Origin: Nitrososphaerota archaeon
GTDB lineage: Archaea; Thermoproteota; Nitrososphaeria; Nitrososphaerales; Gagatemarchaeaceae
NCBI GenBank assembly: GCA_003135575.1
Contig: PLCG01000087.1
Location: 3,232-11,447, forward strand
Length of the DNA stretch: 8,216 nucleotides
Direction of reading: 5' to 3'
Shown here: positions 1 to 6,714 of the stretch, one piece after another
Layout of the letters: each line of letters opens with the position of its first letter
Position numbering within the stretch: the first letter of the stretch is position 1
Program-made: the position numbers and the translations under genes
Notes under the pieces: model-generated
What the model was told of the DNA's origin: nothing
Databases searched by the model: none
The model's input: only the letters and a program-made list of their open reading frames with translations

Positions 1-1
1 T

Positions 2-172
2 GTCCAGATTGCAGAACTCAATGCATTGAACGCGGCACTTGCTGTCATCAAATGGAAGAAACTTTGCGGATACTTTGACGAACTCCAGGGCGAGCAGAAC
101 ACAGTCTACGGTATCGGGACGAACGTGGTGACGAACGACGAAATCCCAGATGAAAAAGTCGATTCGGCCTGA
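2..172 (+). CDS. ThiF/E1-like adenylyltransferase, C-terminal end (5' partial)
   Basis: Only the last 56 residues are in the window, in the frame starting at base 2 and ending at TGA 170-172. The visible stretch runs AELNALNAALAVIKWKK and then LCGYFDE, followed by a polar tail. From memory of the family, an Asn-Ala-Leu-Asn-Ala-Ala-Leu-Ala helix followed by a Lys/Trp-rich segment is characteristic of the C-terminus of ThiF-family proteins that sit beside DUF6527 genes. Such E1-like enzymes adenylate the C-terminal glycine of a ubiquitin-like protein and pass it on as a thioester. The ATP-binding site and catalytic cysteine would lie upstream and cannot be seen. The downstream DUF6527 gene overlaps its end by 23 bases, which supports the assignment and suggests translational coupling. 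Family identification is good; the exact subtype is unknown. Confidence 0.7.
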   Translation, partial: VQIAELNALNAALAVIKWKKLCGYFDELQGEQNTVYGIGTNVVTNDEIPDEKVDSA

Positions 173-518
173 GTTTGTCGAGTTCATCCCGGAAGTGGTG
201 CAAGACGGTATTCTCTACATCTCGATTCCTTATGCTACGGCCACCCACAATTGTCCGTGCGGGTGCGGCGAGCGTGTGGTGACTCCCATCAAACCTACGG
301 ACTGGACTCTCACATGGAATGGTGAGGCAGTGTCCTTGAATCCGTCGATAGGGAATTGGAGCGTTCCATGCCAATCCCATTACTGGATTGTTGAAAACAG
401 AATAGTTTGGGCAAAGAAATGGACCGCCGCGAAAATTAACGCCGGACGGGAGTTCGACAGGCAAGCCAAGATTCGGTACTACAATAGGTCGTGGCGGGGG
501 AAAGGGGGCGAAGTATAG
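150..518 (+). CDS. DUF6527 family protein, putative metal-binding partner of a ThiF/E1 system
   Basis: A 122-residue protein starting at ATG 150, inside the end of the E1-like gene. The sequence shows a His-Asn-Cys-Pro-Cys-Gly-Cys-Gly cluster (H33, C35, C37, C39), a Trp-x-Leu then VSLNPSIGNW block (residues 52-70), and a Cys-x-x-His pair (C74, H77) in PCQSHYWI. These are the hallmarks I associate with DUF6527, a small family commonly encoded beside ThiF/E1-like genes in ubiquitin-like conjugation operons. The C-x-C and C-x-x-H spacing suggests a zinc-binding fold. A role as an E3-like or adaptor component is inference only. The C-terminus is basic (RYYNRSWRGKGG). There is no signal peptide or membrane segment, so it is cytoplasmic. 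Its arginine codons are mixed, unlike the hsd genes further right. Confidence 0.75.
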   Translation: MKKSIRPEFVEFIPEVVQDGILYISIPYATATHNCPCGCGERVVTPIKPTDWTLTWNGEAVSLNPSIGNWSVPCQSHYWIVENRIVWAKKWTAAKINAGREFDRQAKIRYYNRSWRGKGGEV

Positions 519-531
519 CCCTGTTGCGTAT

Positions 532-702
532 GTGACAATCGGCTATCCAGATTTTGTCGAAGTCGCTCAAGAAAATACCAAGCATACCCATACAACCCTT
601 CTGAGGGCCGACATCATTGGTGAGTGTTTGCTTCGATTCTGGACAGGGCAGTTCGGAACGAAAGATATGATTGGGCTGCTGACAACTGGGTGTCTACGTT
701 AA
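532..702 (+). CDS. Possible small ORF, 56 residues, unrecognised
   Basis: An open frame from GTG 532 to TAA 700-702, 13 bases after the DUF6527 stop. It reads MTIGYPDFVEVAQENTKH and continues with a hydrophobic segment containing ECLLRFWTGQFG. I do not recognise the family. The frame stays open upstream through the DUF6527 gene, so it could also be a fragment of a longer or decayed gene. The nearest purine-rich stretch (about 495-510) is too far from the GTG to be a good ribosome site. It may be a third small member of the E1/DUF6527 operon, a gene remnant, or chance. Confidence 0.25.
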   Translation: MTIGYPDFVEVAQENTKHTHTTLLRADIIGECLLRFWTGQFGTKDMIGLLTTGCLR

Positions 703-818
703 AGCAATCGAAGTATTGAAGAAGCCTAAATCTTTTCTTTAGCTCGTCTAGGCACGGCTTTTCTACTTTGGCGGGAAGTTTTTTGGCAGATTAGATGCCG
801 TTCGTACCCGTCAAAGGC
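703..818. other. Short spacer between convergent operons
   Basis: About 115 bases separate the rightward E1/DUF6527 genes (and the doubtful small ORF) from the leftward nuclease gene; counted from the DUF6527 stop the non-coding stretch is 300 bases. It should hold transcription ends for both directions. I see only a weak inverted repeat (CTAAA/TTTAG at 726-742) with a T-rich loop and no convincing intrinsic terminator. No repeat, tRNA or attachment site is visible. Confidence 0.4.
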
Positions 819-1445
819 CTAGAGGTTACCCCGTTTGGACCGAGGCCCCTCCGCTTGCTTTGAATTGGAAGGTCTGTCACAATTCGTGAAGTCCCATATC
901 GGACAATCTGATGCGCATTGCCCACTGCATGTCACAATCTCCTTTACGCACTCTTTGAGAACATCGTCGTCTCCCAGCGAATCCACTCGCCTGGCGGTCT
1001 CATACTTGTTAAGGTAGTTTGCTGTACTCCCTGCTCCAAGCATGCGAGAGAGGCATTTATGCTGCAGAGCAAATAGTGATTGGAATGAAGGCCTTGTCGA
1101 AAACCTAGGCCCTTGCTTGGCTAGAACTACTTCGTCTTCATTCACAAGCAAAAGACCAGCTACAGAATTGTCCCAGTCTCTAATCTTCTGATCGGTCGCG
1201 ATGAAGACATAATCGACGTAGTTTGACAGTTTAGATGCCTGAAAACTCCCTCGTCGGAGGCTGTCGCGGCTAGATTTGACCTCGATTGCAGCAACGACAT
1301 CATCTTTAATGACGAGAAGATCTACATCTGAAAGTACGTTTCTATACGCAAGGTTGAGAGTTGTGTGAGAGACGACCCGGTAGCCTCGGCGTCGAAAGTA
1401 CTGCGCTACTGTCTTGATTAAGGGTTCCTCAAACTTGCCTAGCAC
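819..1445 (-). CDS. PD-(D/E)XK nuclease-like protein with Cys-rich C-terminus
   Basis: A 208-residue protein starting at GTG (1445-1443); an in-frame TAG upstream leaves no other ATG, GTG or TTG. Residues 1-90 carry a restriction-endonuclease-like core: E6 in the first helix, SDVDLLVI (D40, D42), then AIEVKSS (E55, K57), Q69 in the next helix and a YVDYVFIAT strand at 76-84. The D-x(12)-E-x-K arrangement is the classical metal-dependent nuclease site and resembles small DNA-repair or defence nucleases such as MmcB-like proteins; I cannot place it in a named family. The C-terminal part has cysteines at 166, 173, 177, 181 and 189 (C-x3-C-x3-C-x7-C), a possible zinc or Fe-S site, then a basic tail. 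It lies 28 bases downstream of the S8 protease gene on the same strand, so the two are probably co-transcribed. No clear Shine-Dalgarno precedes it, which suggests coupled translation. Alternative: a DNA-binding protein with a dead nuclease fold, but the active-site residues look intact. Confidence 0.72.
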   Translation of the reverse strand: MLGKFEEPLIKTVAQYFRRRGYRVVSHTTLNLAYRNVLSDVDLLVIKDDVVAAIEVKSSRDSLRRGSFQASKLSNYVDYVFIATDQKIRDWDNSVAGLLLVNEDEVVLAKQGPRFSTRPSFQSLFALQHKCLSRMLGAGSTANYLNKYETARRVDSLGDDDVLKECVKEIVTCSGQCASDCPIWDFTNCDRPSNSKQAEGPRSKRGNL

Positions 1446-1473
1446 TTTGGCAGAACAGTAGGAATTATTGGCT

Positions 1474-3645
1474 CTAGGCAGCTAAGACCCCTTCCCATTG
1501 CCTCATGATTTGGCGTACTAGATACGTCAACGGCTGCACTTCGGACCTTGAGCTAGTTATCCTTATGAGGCAACCATATCTAACTTTGACGTTGACTCGC
1601 TTCGAAGGGTCGATGTCGCCAGTCGTTTCTGGCATTATGTCGAAATTCCAAGTGCCGCCCATATCACGGACTTTGTAGCTCCATGTGAGGAATTTAGCAT
1701 AGGACTTTTTGTTCTGTATCTGCTTGTCTGAGACAGCCCTAACACGAGAACTTGGACGTCCCTCTTTGTAAGCATTAACTCGGAGGTAGGTGTCAAGACT
1801 CGGTTGGTCGAAGTCATAGAAGTCATCTGAGTGGACAATCCACATCTCTATTCGTTTGACGCCTTCAGGGACTGGAATTGAGATCCGGTCCGCATGCATG
1901 TGCTCGACACCGACTCCGGTCGTATCGGATAGCGGAATAACGCCTTCTGAAATGAAGACTGTTTGGTTGTGACTGGGATTTTGAAAGCTCGCAGGGAACC
2001 CGTTCCCAAGACACGCTGAACTTGGGCTCGAGCAACTCATTAACATGGCAGCTTCATATAACTCGGCGTTGTGTGTCGCTCCGAGGACTCTCACGATTTC
2101 GGCCAATTTTCCCGCTATCAGAGGAGCCGAAAAACTCGTTCCGATTAATTCATCTGAAGGGCTTCCGTCTCTGCAAAACGATGTTACCCCAACTCCAGAA
2201 CTGTCAAACGCCTTTGTCAAGTTTCCTCCGTTATCCACCACGTCAGGCTTCCGTACGTCGAAAAGCCGCTCAAGCGACTTGCCGCACCTTGTAAAGGGTG
2301 ATAATTCATCCTTCCCGGCGATGGTGTAGCTGTTTCCAATCCGCGCGATGGCGCCGACGCCTGTTACGTGGACATTCTGCGCTGGATGCAAGAGAGGGAA
2401 GCTGGCGATATAGGCAGGGTAATTCGAGGCCTTTGCTCTGACTTCCTCCAATGAAAGATTTCCGCCGCTACTCACAAAGCAAATGTTAGATGCCTGGATT
2501 AGATTGTCGAGTTTTGCATAGAGCGGAAGCGCCGAGTCGTCCTCGAAGTTGATTGACGAAACAAAGATTCTAGCCCTGCCCCGATAGGCTCGAATCGCTT
2601 CAAACATTCCCCTGTATGCCACGTCGGTATTGGACTCAGAGAAAACCTTGTAAGAGATTATTCTCGCACGAGGATTGGATTCGTTCTCTCCTAGAGAAAC
2701 AAGACATGCAATCGGAGTGCCGTGTCCGGGTCCTTTTCCTTCATCATCAAGATTCCCTCTGAACTCACTTGCCGCTTTCCGTTCTGTTACCAATGAAACG
2801 AGTTGACCTATTACCGTAACGCCGCTGTCAACCACACAGACTTCTGGTAGACCTAGAATCGATACTTTGGATGAGGATTCCATGGAAGACATCTTGGCTC
2901 TCGGTCCGAGAACACGTTTTGGTTTGGGACGAGTCGCTTCTCTCGAGGGGATACCTTCGGGTAATGTATGAATCCTGAATATGTAGTTAGTTTGGCCAAT
3001 CAACTCATCCCCTATTCGCCTATCGATCTTTGCGGTTAGCATTCCCTCCTCAGGACTGGAGGTCCAGATTATTTGGCAATCTCGATCTCGGAGAAACCTG
3101 TTGACAGAAATGAGGTATTTTTCCGAAATTGTTGCACTTTCGTTCGGCATTACGTTCACGATAACATTGGTCCTTTCCTTTTCCCAAGCGTGGTCTAGCG
3201 CTCTGCCTACCTGTTCTGATCTCTTTAGCTCCCGAATTTTCAAGATGGGTCCCTTAATGACCAACGGAAGCTCACGCCGTTGAAATTTCGATAGAGCGGT
3301 TGCAGGTGCGGAGACCAGTAGTACTCGGTGAGCTTCGTCCAGATAGGCACGCACAGTAGCCTTGAGCCTCCGCAGTGCGGAGTATAGCGCCCCCGCCGTG
3401 GCGTCTTCGGTAGCTTCGATTACGAAATAGAAATTATCGACGTCACGCATGGATTTGTTCTTGATAGAAGAAGTAACGGCCTTGATTTGTTCGTCAAGTT
3501 TCCGCCCTTGCACCTCCTCTTTGTATTCCTCATAATCCTCTGGATTATACTTCTCGCCTCTGCCCTGTCCCTTTTGGGTGTCCCAATTGCGCTTTTTGGG
3601 GGGAATTGGGATGAACCCGCTATCATCAAGTCCTCGATTCGCCAA
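1474..3645 (-). CDS. Subtilisin-like (S8) serine protease, IetS/IteS-like layout
   Basis: A 723-residue protein with TTG start (3645-3643). Stop codons lie just upstream in frame and an AAGGG site sits five bases before the TTG; the next in-frame Met is residue 66. Residues 1-65 are charged, with a GFIPIPPKKRNW start and a Glu/Lys-rich helix. Residues 70-240 look like one or two propeptide/inhibitor-type alpha-beta units. The peptidase domain spans about 265-520 with an intact triad: D273 in VVDSGV, H308 in GHGTPIA, S504 in IGTSFSAPLIAGK, plus oxyanion N396 in VSSGGN. Residues 590-710 look like a beta-rich C-terminal domain. There is no signal peptide or membrane helix, so it should act in the cytoplasm, unlike secreted subtilisins. 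From knowledge of the family, the layout resembles the S8 peptidase of the IetAS (IteA/IteS) anti-phage pair, but the AAA+ partner is not adjacent; a nuclease gene follows instead. Arginine codons are mixed CGN/AGR. Confidence 0.85.
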   Translation of the reverse strand: MANRGLDDSGFIPIPPKKRNWDTQKGQGRGEKYNPEDYEEYKEEVQGRKLDEQIKAVTSSIKNKSMRDVDNFYFVIEATEDATAGALYSALRRLKATVRAYLDEAHRVLLVSAPATALSKFQRRELPLVIKGPILKIRELKRSEQVGRALDHAWEKERTNVIVNVMPNESATISEKYLISVNRFLRDRDCQIIWTSSPEEGMLTAKIDRRIGDELIGQTNYIFRIHTLPEGIPSREATRPKPKRVLGPRAKMSSMESSSKVSILGLPEVCVVDSGVTVIGQLVSLVTERKAASEFRGNLDDEGKGPGHGTPIACLVSLGENESNPRARIISYKVFSESNTDVAYRGMFEAIRAYRGRARIFVSSINFEDDSALPLYAKLDNLIQASNICFVSSGGNLSLEEVRAKASNYPAYIASFPLLHPAQNVHVTGVGAIARIGNSYTIAGKDELSPFTRCGKSLERLFDVRKPDVVDNGGNLTKAFDSSGVGVTSFCRDGSPSDELIGTSFSAPLIAGKLAEIVRVLGATHNAELYEAAMLMSCSSPSSACLGNGFPASFQNPSHNQTVFISEGVIPLSDTTGVGVEHMHADRISIPVPEGVKRIEMWIVHSDDFYDFDQPSLDTYLRVNAYKEGRPSSRVRAVSDKQIQNKKSYAKFLTWSYKVRDMGGTWNFDIMPETTGDIDPSKRVNVKVRYGCLIRITSSRSEVQPLTYLVRQIMRQWEGVLAA

Positions 3646-3769
3646 TGTAGCCCTTCGCGTGCGCTCCAGTCTCTCCTATTAACTCTGCATTCGTAACGTG
3701 AAACGCAAGTCGATTACGTCCAGAGAGTTTTGCTCCTATCGCGTTTTTTAGTCAGGTGAGTTTCGTAAT

Positions 3770-3778
3770 TGATATACT
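3770..3778 (+). promoter_or_regulatory. Candidate extended -10 promoter for hsdM
   Basis: TGATATACT fits the extended -10 form (TG, one base, then TATACT, one mismatch to TATAAT). There is no good -35 at the usual 17-base distance, which an extended -10 can tolerate. A transcript starting near 3785 would have a leader of roughly 55 bases to the GTG of hsdM. If the host is archaeal, the same A/T stretch (about 3766-3778) could serve as a TATA box instead. Confidence 0.4.
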
Positions 3779-3822
3779 ACGTGAAGTAGATGCGTCTGCT
3801 ATGGCAGTGAACGGCAATTGCC

Positions 3823-3838
3823 AAAGGAGCAAGAAGGA
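3823..3838 (+). promoter_or_regulatory. Ribosome binding region deciding the hsdM start
   Basis: Two purine-rich cores, AAAGGAG (3823-3829) and AAGGA (3834-3838), precede GTG 3842. They would lie inside the coding region if translation began at the in-frame TTG at 3818, and that TTG has no such site. This favours GTG 3842. Confidence 0.55.
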
Positions 3839-3841
3839 ATA

Positions 3842-5389
3842 GTGGCGCGCGGCAATGACGGCAAGGAGAACAACGGAGCAAACCTGGGATTCGAGGAGAA
3901 GCTGTGGAAAGCCGCCGACAAAATGCGCAGTAACGTGGACGCCGCCGAATACAAGCACGTTGTTCTCGGCCTGATATTCCTGAAGTACATCTCTGACGCC
4001 TTCAACGAAGTTCATGACGAACTGAAGAAGGATAAGACCTCTGATCCCGAGGACGCTGATGAATACACTTCGAGAAGGGTGTTCTGGGTTCCCAAGGAAG
4101 CGAGGTGGGATAACCTAGCAAAGAACGCGAAGAAGCCGGAAATTGGAAAGTTAATCGATGAAGCACTGGACGGTATAGAAAGGGACAATCGGAGTCTCAG
4201 AGGAGTTCTCCTGAAGAATTACGCGAGACCGGGGCTGAATAAACAGAGATTGGGAGAACTAATCGATCTCATCGGAACGATTGGCTTAGGGGACAAGGAG
4301 AACAGGAGCAAGGACATCCTCGGCAGAGTCTACGAATATTTCCTGGGGCAGTTCGCAGATGCGGAAGGCAAGAAGGGAGGGCAGTTCTACACTCCACGAA
4401 GCATCGTCAAGCTTCTGGTTGAGATGCTAGAGCCATACAAGGGAAGGATCTTCGATCCATGTTGTGGCTCCGGGGGAATGTTTGTCCAGAGCGAGAGGTT
4501 CGTGGAGGCGCATGGCGGACGAATTGGGGATGTCTCTATCTTTGGACAGGAGAGTAATCAGACAACCTGGCGGCTGTGCAAGATGAATATCGCCATCAGG
4601 GGCATTGACGCAAGAATCGAGTGGGGTGATTCCTTTCGAGATGACCAATTCAAGGATTTGAAGGCAGATTTCATCCTTGCCAACCCGCCCTTTAACGACA
4701 GTGACTGGGGAGGAGATCTTCTTCAAGACGACACGAGATGGAAGTTTGGGACACCTCCAAGGGGAAATGCCAACTTTGCTTGGGTTCAACATTTCATCCA
4801 TCATCTCTCGCCTACTGGAATTGCTGGCTTCGTCCTAGCCAATGGGTCAATGTCGTCCAGCACATCAAACGAGGGAGAGATTCGCAAGAACATGATCGAA
4901 TCCGACATGGTCGATTGCATGGTGGCTTTGCCATCGCAGTTATTCTACAACACGATGATTCCAGCTTGTCTATGGTTTGTTTCACGTGATAGAAAAGATC
5001 ACAGGTTTCGAAACAGGAGTGGAGAGGTGCTCTTCATCGACGCTCGCAAGCTTGGAAAATTAATTGATAGGCGTCATAAGGAATTAACAGATCTCAACGT
5101 AAGGAGAATTTCAGATGTTTATCATTCTTGGAGAGGTGAAATTAGGGGCGAGAAATATCAAGATGTTCCAGGATTTTGCAAATCTGCTTCTATGGAAGAA
5201 ATTAGAAAGCATGACTGGATTCTGACGCCTGGCAGATACATAGGGTTAGAGGAAGAGGTAGAGGATAAGGAGGCAATCGAAGAAAAAATCAAAAGACTGA
5301 CCTCTGAACTTGAAGAACAGCTGAGTGACTCAGGCCGTCTAGGGGAGGAGATTCTAACGAAATTGAAGGGTCTAGAGTATGACAAATGA
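3842..5389 (+). CDS. hsdM: Type I restriction-modification system DNA methyltransferase subunit M
   Basis: HsdM, the N6-adenine methyltransferase subunit that works as M2S (modification) or with R as a restriction complex. The chosen GTG gives 515 residues, normal for the family; an in-frame TTG at 3818 would add eight residues but lacks a ribosome site. In the longer numbering: the N-terminal helical domain (about 24-180) starts with [14 protein letters not shown] and includes [25 protein letters not shown] at 187-197 is the conserved entry to the catalytic domain; motif I, the SAM-binding loop, is DPCCGSGGM (213-221); the catalytic NPPF is at 289-292. A Glu/Lys-rich C-terminal coiled coil (about 475-515) should contact HsdS. 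All signature residues are present. The 3' end overlaps the hsdS start by 11 bases, indicating translational coupling. Arginines are mostly AGA/AGG. Confidence 0.96.
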   Translation: MARGNDGKENNGANLGFEEKLWKAADKMRSNVDAAEYKHVVLGLIFLKYISDAFNEVHDELKKDKTSDPEDADEYTSRRVFWVPKEARWDNLAKNAKKPEIGKLIDEALDGIERDNRSLRGVLLKNYARPGLNKQRLGELIDLIGTIGLGDKENRSKDILGRVYEYFLGQFADAEGKKGGQFYTPRSIVKLLVEMLEPYKGRIFDPCCGSGGMFVQSERFVEAHGGRIGDVSIFGQESNQTTWRLCKMNIAIRGIDARIEWGDSFRDDQFKDLKADFILANPPFNDSDWGGDLLQDDTRWKFGTPPRGNANFAWVQHFIHHLSPTGIAGFVLANGSMSSSTSNEGEIRKNMIESDMVDCMVALPSQLFYNTMIPACLWFVSRDRKDHRFRNRSGEVLFIDARKLGKLIDRRHKELTDLNVRRISDVYHSWRGEIRGEKYQDVPGFCKSASMEEIRKHDWILTPGRYIGLEEEVEDKEAIEEKIKRLTSELEEQLSDSGRLGEEILTKLKGLEYDK

Positions 5390-5663
5390 TGCGGTAACTC
5401 TTTCTCAGCTTGTTTCGAATACTCTTGATGGGGATTGGGGGAAAAGTGACAAGATAGATGGCTATGCTGCTTGTCGAGTCATAAGAGGGGCGGATTTCCC
5501 GTCCGTTGTACTTTGCAAGTTATCAGATGTGCCGATTAGGTATTTGCCTGAAAATAGTCTCAAACGGAGAACCCTCAGACCAAATGACATCATCATCGAA
5601 ACTGCCGGCGGGGGCCCTGAAAGACCAACTGGCAGAACAATTCTCGTCACAGATCGCATCTAA
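5379..5663 (+). CDS. N-terminal fragment of HsdS (94 residues)
   Basis: The piece translated from ATG 5379 up to the premature TAA. A GAAGGG site (5365-5370) lies eight bases before the ATG. It shows the start of TRD1, with GDWGK at 19-23, VIRGADF, and a [10 protein letters not shown] turn near residue 78. Lacking the helical spacer that binds HsdM, it should not function alone. It belongs to the interrupted hsdS described separately. Confidence 0.7.
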   Translation: MTNDAVTLSQLVSNTLDGDWGKSDKIDGYAACRVIRGADFPSVVLCKLSDVPIRYLPENSLKRRTLRPNDIIIETAGGGPERPTGRTILVTDRI

Positions 5664-5744
5664 AATGCTAGTGATTTACCGCTAATATGCGCAAGCTTTT
5701 GTAGATTCCTGAGAATTGATGGTTCGACGGCTGACCCCGCATAT

Positions 5745-6713
5745 GTGTTTTGGTTTCTACAATATCTATATTCTAAGGGGGAGATGTGGGCTCACCAAGT
5801 TCAACACACAGGTCTTGCACGATTTCAGTACACGCGATTTGCAAGCTCAATCAAAATTCCTCTACCCCCAATTCAGATGCAGCGGACTATAGCTCATACG
5901 CTGAACCTTATTGATGACAACATTGCCCTAAATCACAGCATGAACGAAACCCTAGAGCAAATTGGAGAATCAATTTTCAGGCGTTGGTTCATTGACTTCG
6001 AATTCCCTTGTGAGCAAGGCAAACGCTACAAATCCTCAAACGGAGAGATGGCTTACCATGGTGAATTAGGAAGGGCGATACCGAAGGCATGGGAAGTAAT
6101 CTCATTAGATCATGCTGCCGAGTTTACAAGAGGTTTTTCCTACAAAGGTTCAGAGAAGAGTAAGCTAGATGGAGAATACGTGTTCGTCACGCTCAATAGT
6201 GTAAAAGAAGGCGGGGGATTCAAGAGAGAATTTAGTTACATCACGAGTGACAGAATCAAGGAGAGGCACTTTGTGAACGTGGGTGAGATAGTCATTGCCA
6301 ACACCGAACAAACGAAGACAGGTACCCTATTGGGGTGTCCTGCTATTGTCGAGTTTCGAAGAGAATACAAGAAAGAGAAAGGAGTCTTCTCGCATCACAT
6401 AACAAAGGCTACACCGAACATACCAAATCTCAAGCATTATCTGTACTATTATCTGCTAGTCAACCAACCAAACGCAGTGAAATACAATACCGGGTCTGTG
6501 ATTTGGGCGCTAGATGTTAGTAATTGGGCCAGAAATGAAAGAATAATTGTGCCAACTCAGGAAATACTACTACAGTTCGAATCGTTAATGGACAGCATAT
6601 TCCAAAGATCAAATGAGAACAATTTGCAAGCAGAGACTCTATCCCACCTTCGTGACTCTGTATTGCCCAAAATAATGTCAGGAAGGATACGAGTTCCTGT
6701 CGAGGGTAGATGA
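5745..6713 (+). CDS. C-terminal part of HsdS: end of TRD1, spacer helix, TRD2, C-terminal helix (322 residues)
   Basis: The open frame after the premature stop; its first in-frame ATG, GTG or TTG is GTG 5745. It keeps the central conserved helix (residues 40-88), a complete TRD2 (from about 100, AIPKAWEVISL onward) and the distal conserved helix (about 275-315), followed by VPVEGR. One TRD flanked by two conserved helices is the content of half-size S subunits, which can dimerise and work in some type I systems. No Shine-Dalgarno precedes GTG 5745 and the 81-base gap after the stop makes reinitiation inefficient, so expression of this piece is uncertain. Its end lies one base before the hsdR start. 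Confidence 0.65.
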   Translation: MFWFLQYLYSKGEMWAHQVQHTGLARFQYTRFASSIKIPLPPIQMQRTIAHTLNLIDDNIALNHSMNETLEQIGESIFRRWFIDFEFPCEQGKRYKSSNGEMAYHGELGRAIPKAWEVISLDHAAEFTRGFSYKGSEKSKLDGEYVFVTLNSVKEGGGFKREFSYITSDRIKERHFVNVGEIVIANTEQTKTGTLLGCPAIVEFRREYKKEKGVFSHHITKATPNIPNLKHYLYYYLLVNQPNAVKYNTGSVIWALDVSNWARNERIIVPTQEILLQFESLMDSIFQRSNENNLQAETLSHLRDSVLPKIMSGRIRVPVEGR

Positions 6714-6714
6714 A

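Larger units (their letters stand above)
3646..3841. promoter_or_regulatory. Divergent intergenic region between protease and hsd operons
   Basis: About 195 bases separate the leftward protease start from the rightward hsdM start, so it must hold promoters for both operons. The rightward promoter candidate is listed separately. For the leftward operon I see only weak matches: on the minus strand an A/T-rich GTTAAT region lies roughly 30 bases before the TTG, without a good -35. A short inverted repeat (CGTAA at 3692-3696, TTACG at 3714-3718) could be an operator, but the arms are only five bases. Confidence 0.45.
5379..6713 (+). pseudogene. hsdS: Type I restriction-modification specificity subunit S, interrupted by one in-frame TAA
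   Basis: HsdS sets the bipartite DNA target of a type I enzyme through two target-recognition domains (TRDs) separated by conserved helices. Read from ATG 5379 to TGA 6711-6713, the frame spans about 443 residues, a normal HsdS length, but codon 95 is TAA (5661-5663). The 27 codons between that stop and GTG 5745 remain in frame and read as ordinary HsdS (SDLPLICASFCRFLRID, then AYVFWFLQYLYSKG). This is therefore a nonsense change, not a frameshift. TRD1 covers about codons 1-160, the central conserved helix (PLPPIQMQRTIAHTL to IFRRWFIDFEFP) about 161-210, TRD2 about 225-390, and the C-terminal conserved region (ETLSHLRDSVLPKIMSGRI) ends the protein. The stop removes most of TRD1 and everything after it. 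Possible explanations are recent inactivation, a sequencing error, readthrough, or use of the downstream half. Confidence 0.85.

Noticed and set aside
48..464. 138-codon open frame on the minus strand
   Set aside because: It lies entirely antisense to the E1 end and DUF6527 genes, whose plus-strand products have recognisable family motifs.
726..742. Inverted repeat CTAAA/TTTAG as a terminator
   Set aside because: The stem is five A/T-rich pairs with a seven-base loop and no following T run in either direction; too weak to call.
2022..2329. Overlapping plus-strand open frames inside the protease gene
   Set aside because: They are antisense to the peptidase domain, which carries the conserved catalytic residues; no family features are seen in them.
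3818..3841. TTG 3818 as the hsdM start
   Set aside because: No ribosome site precedes it, and the two strong purine-rich sites lie between it and GTG 3842.
5379..6713. Frameshift in hsdS
   Set aside because: TAA 5661 and GTG 5745 are in the same frame as ATG 5379, with HsdS-like sequence continuing in between; the lesion is a nonsense codon only.
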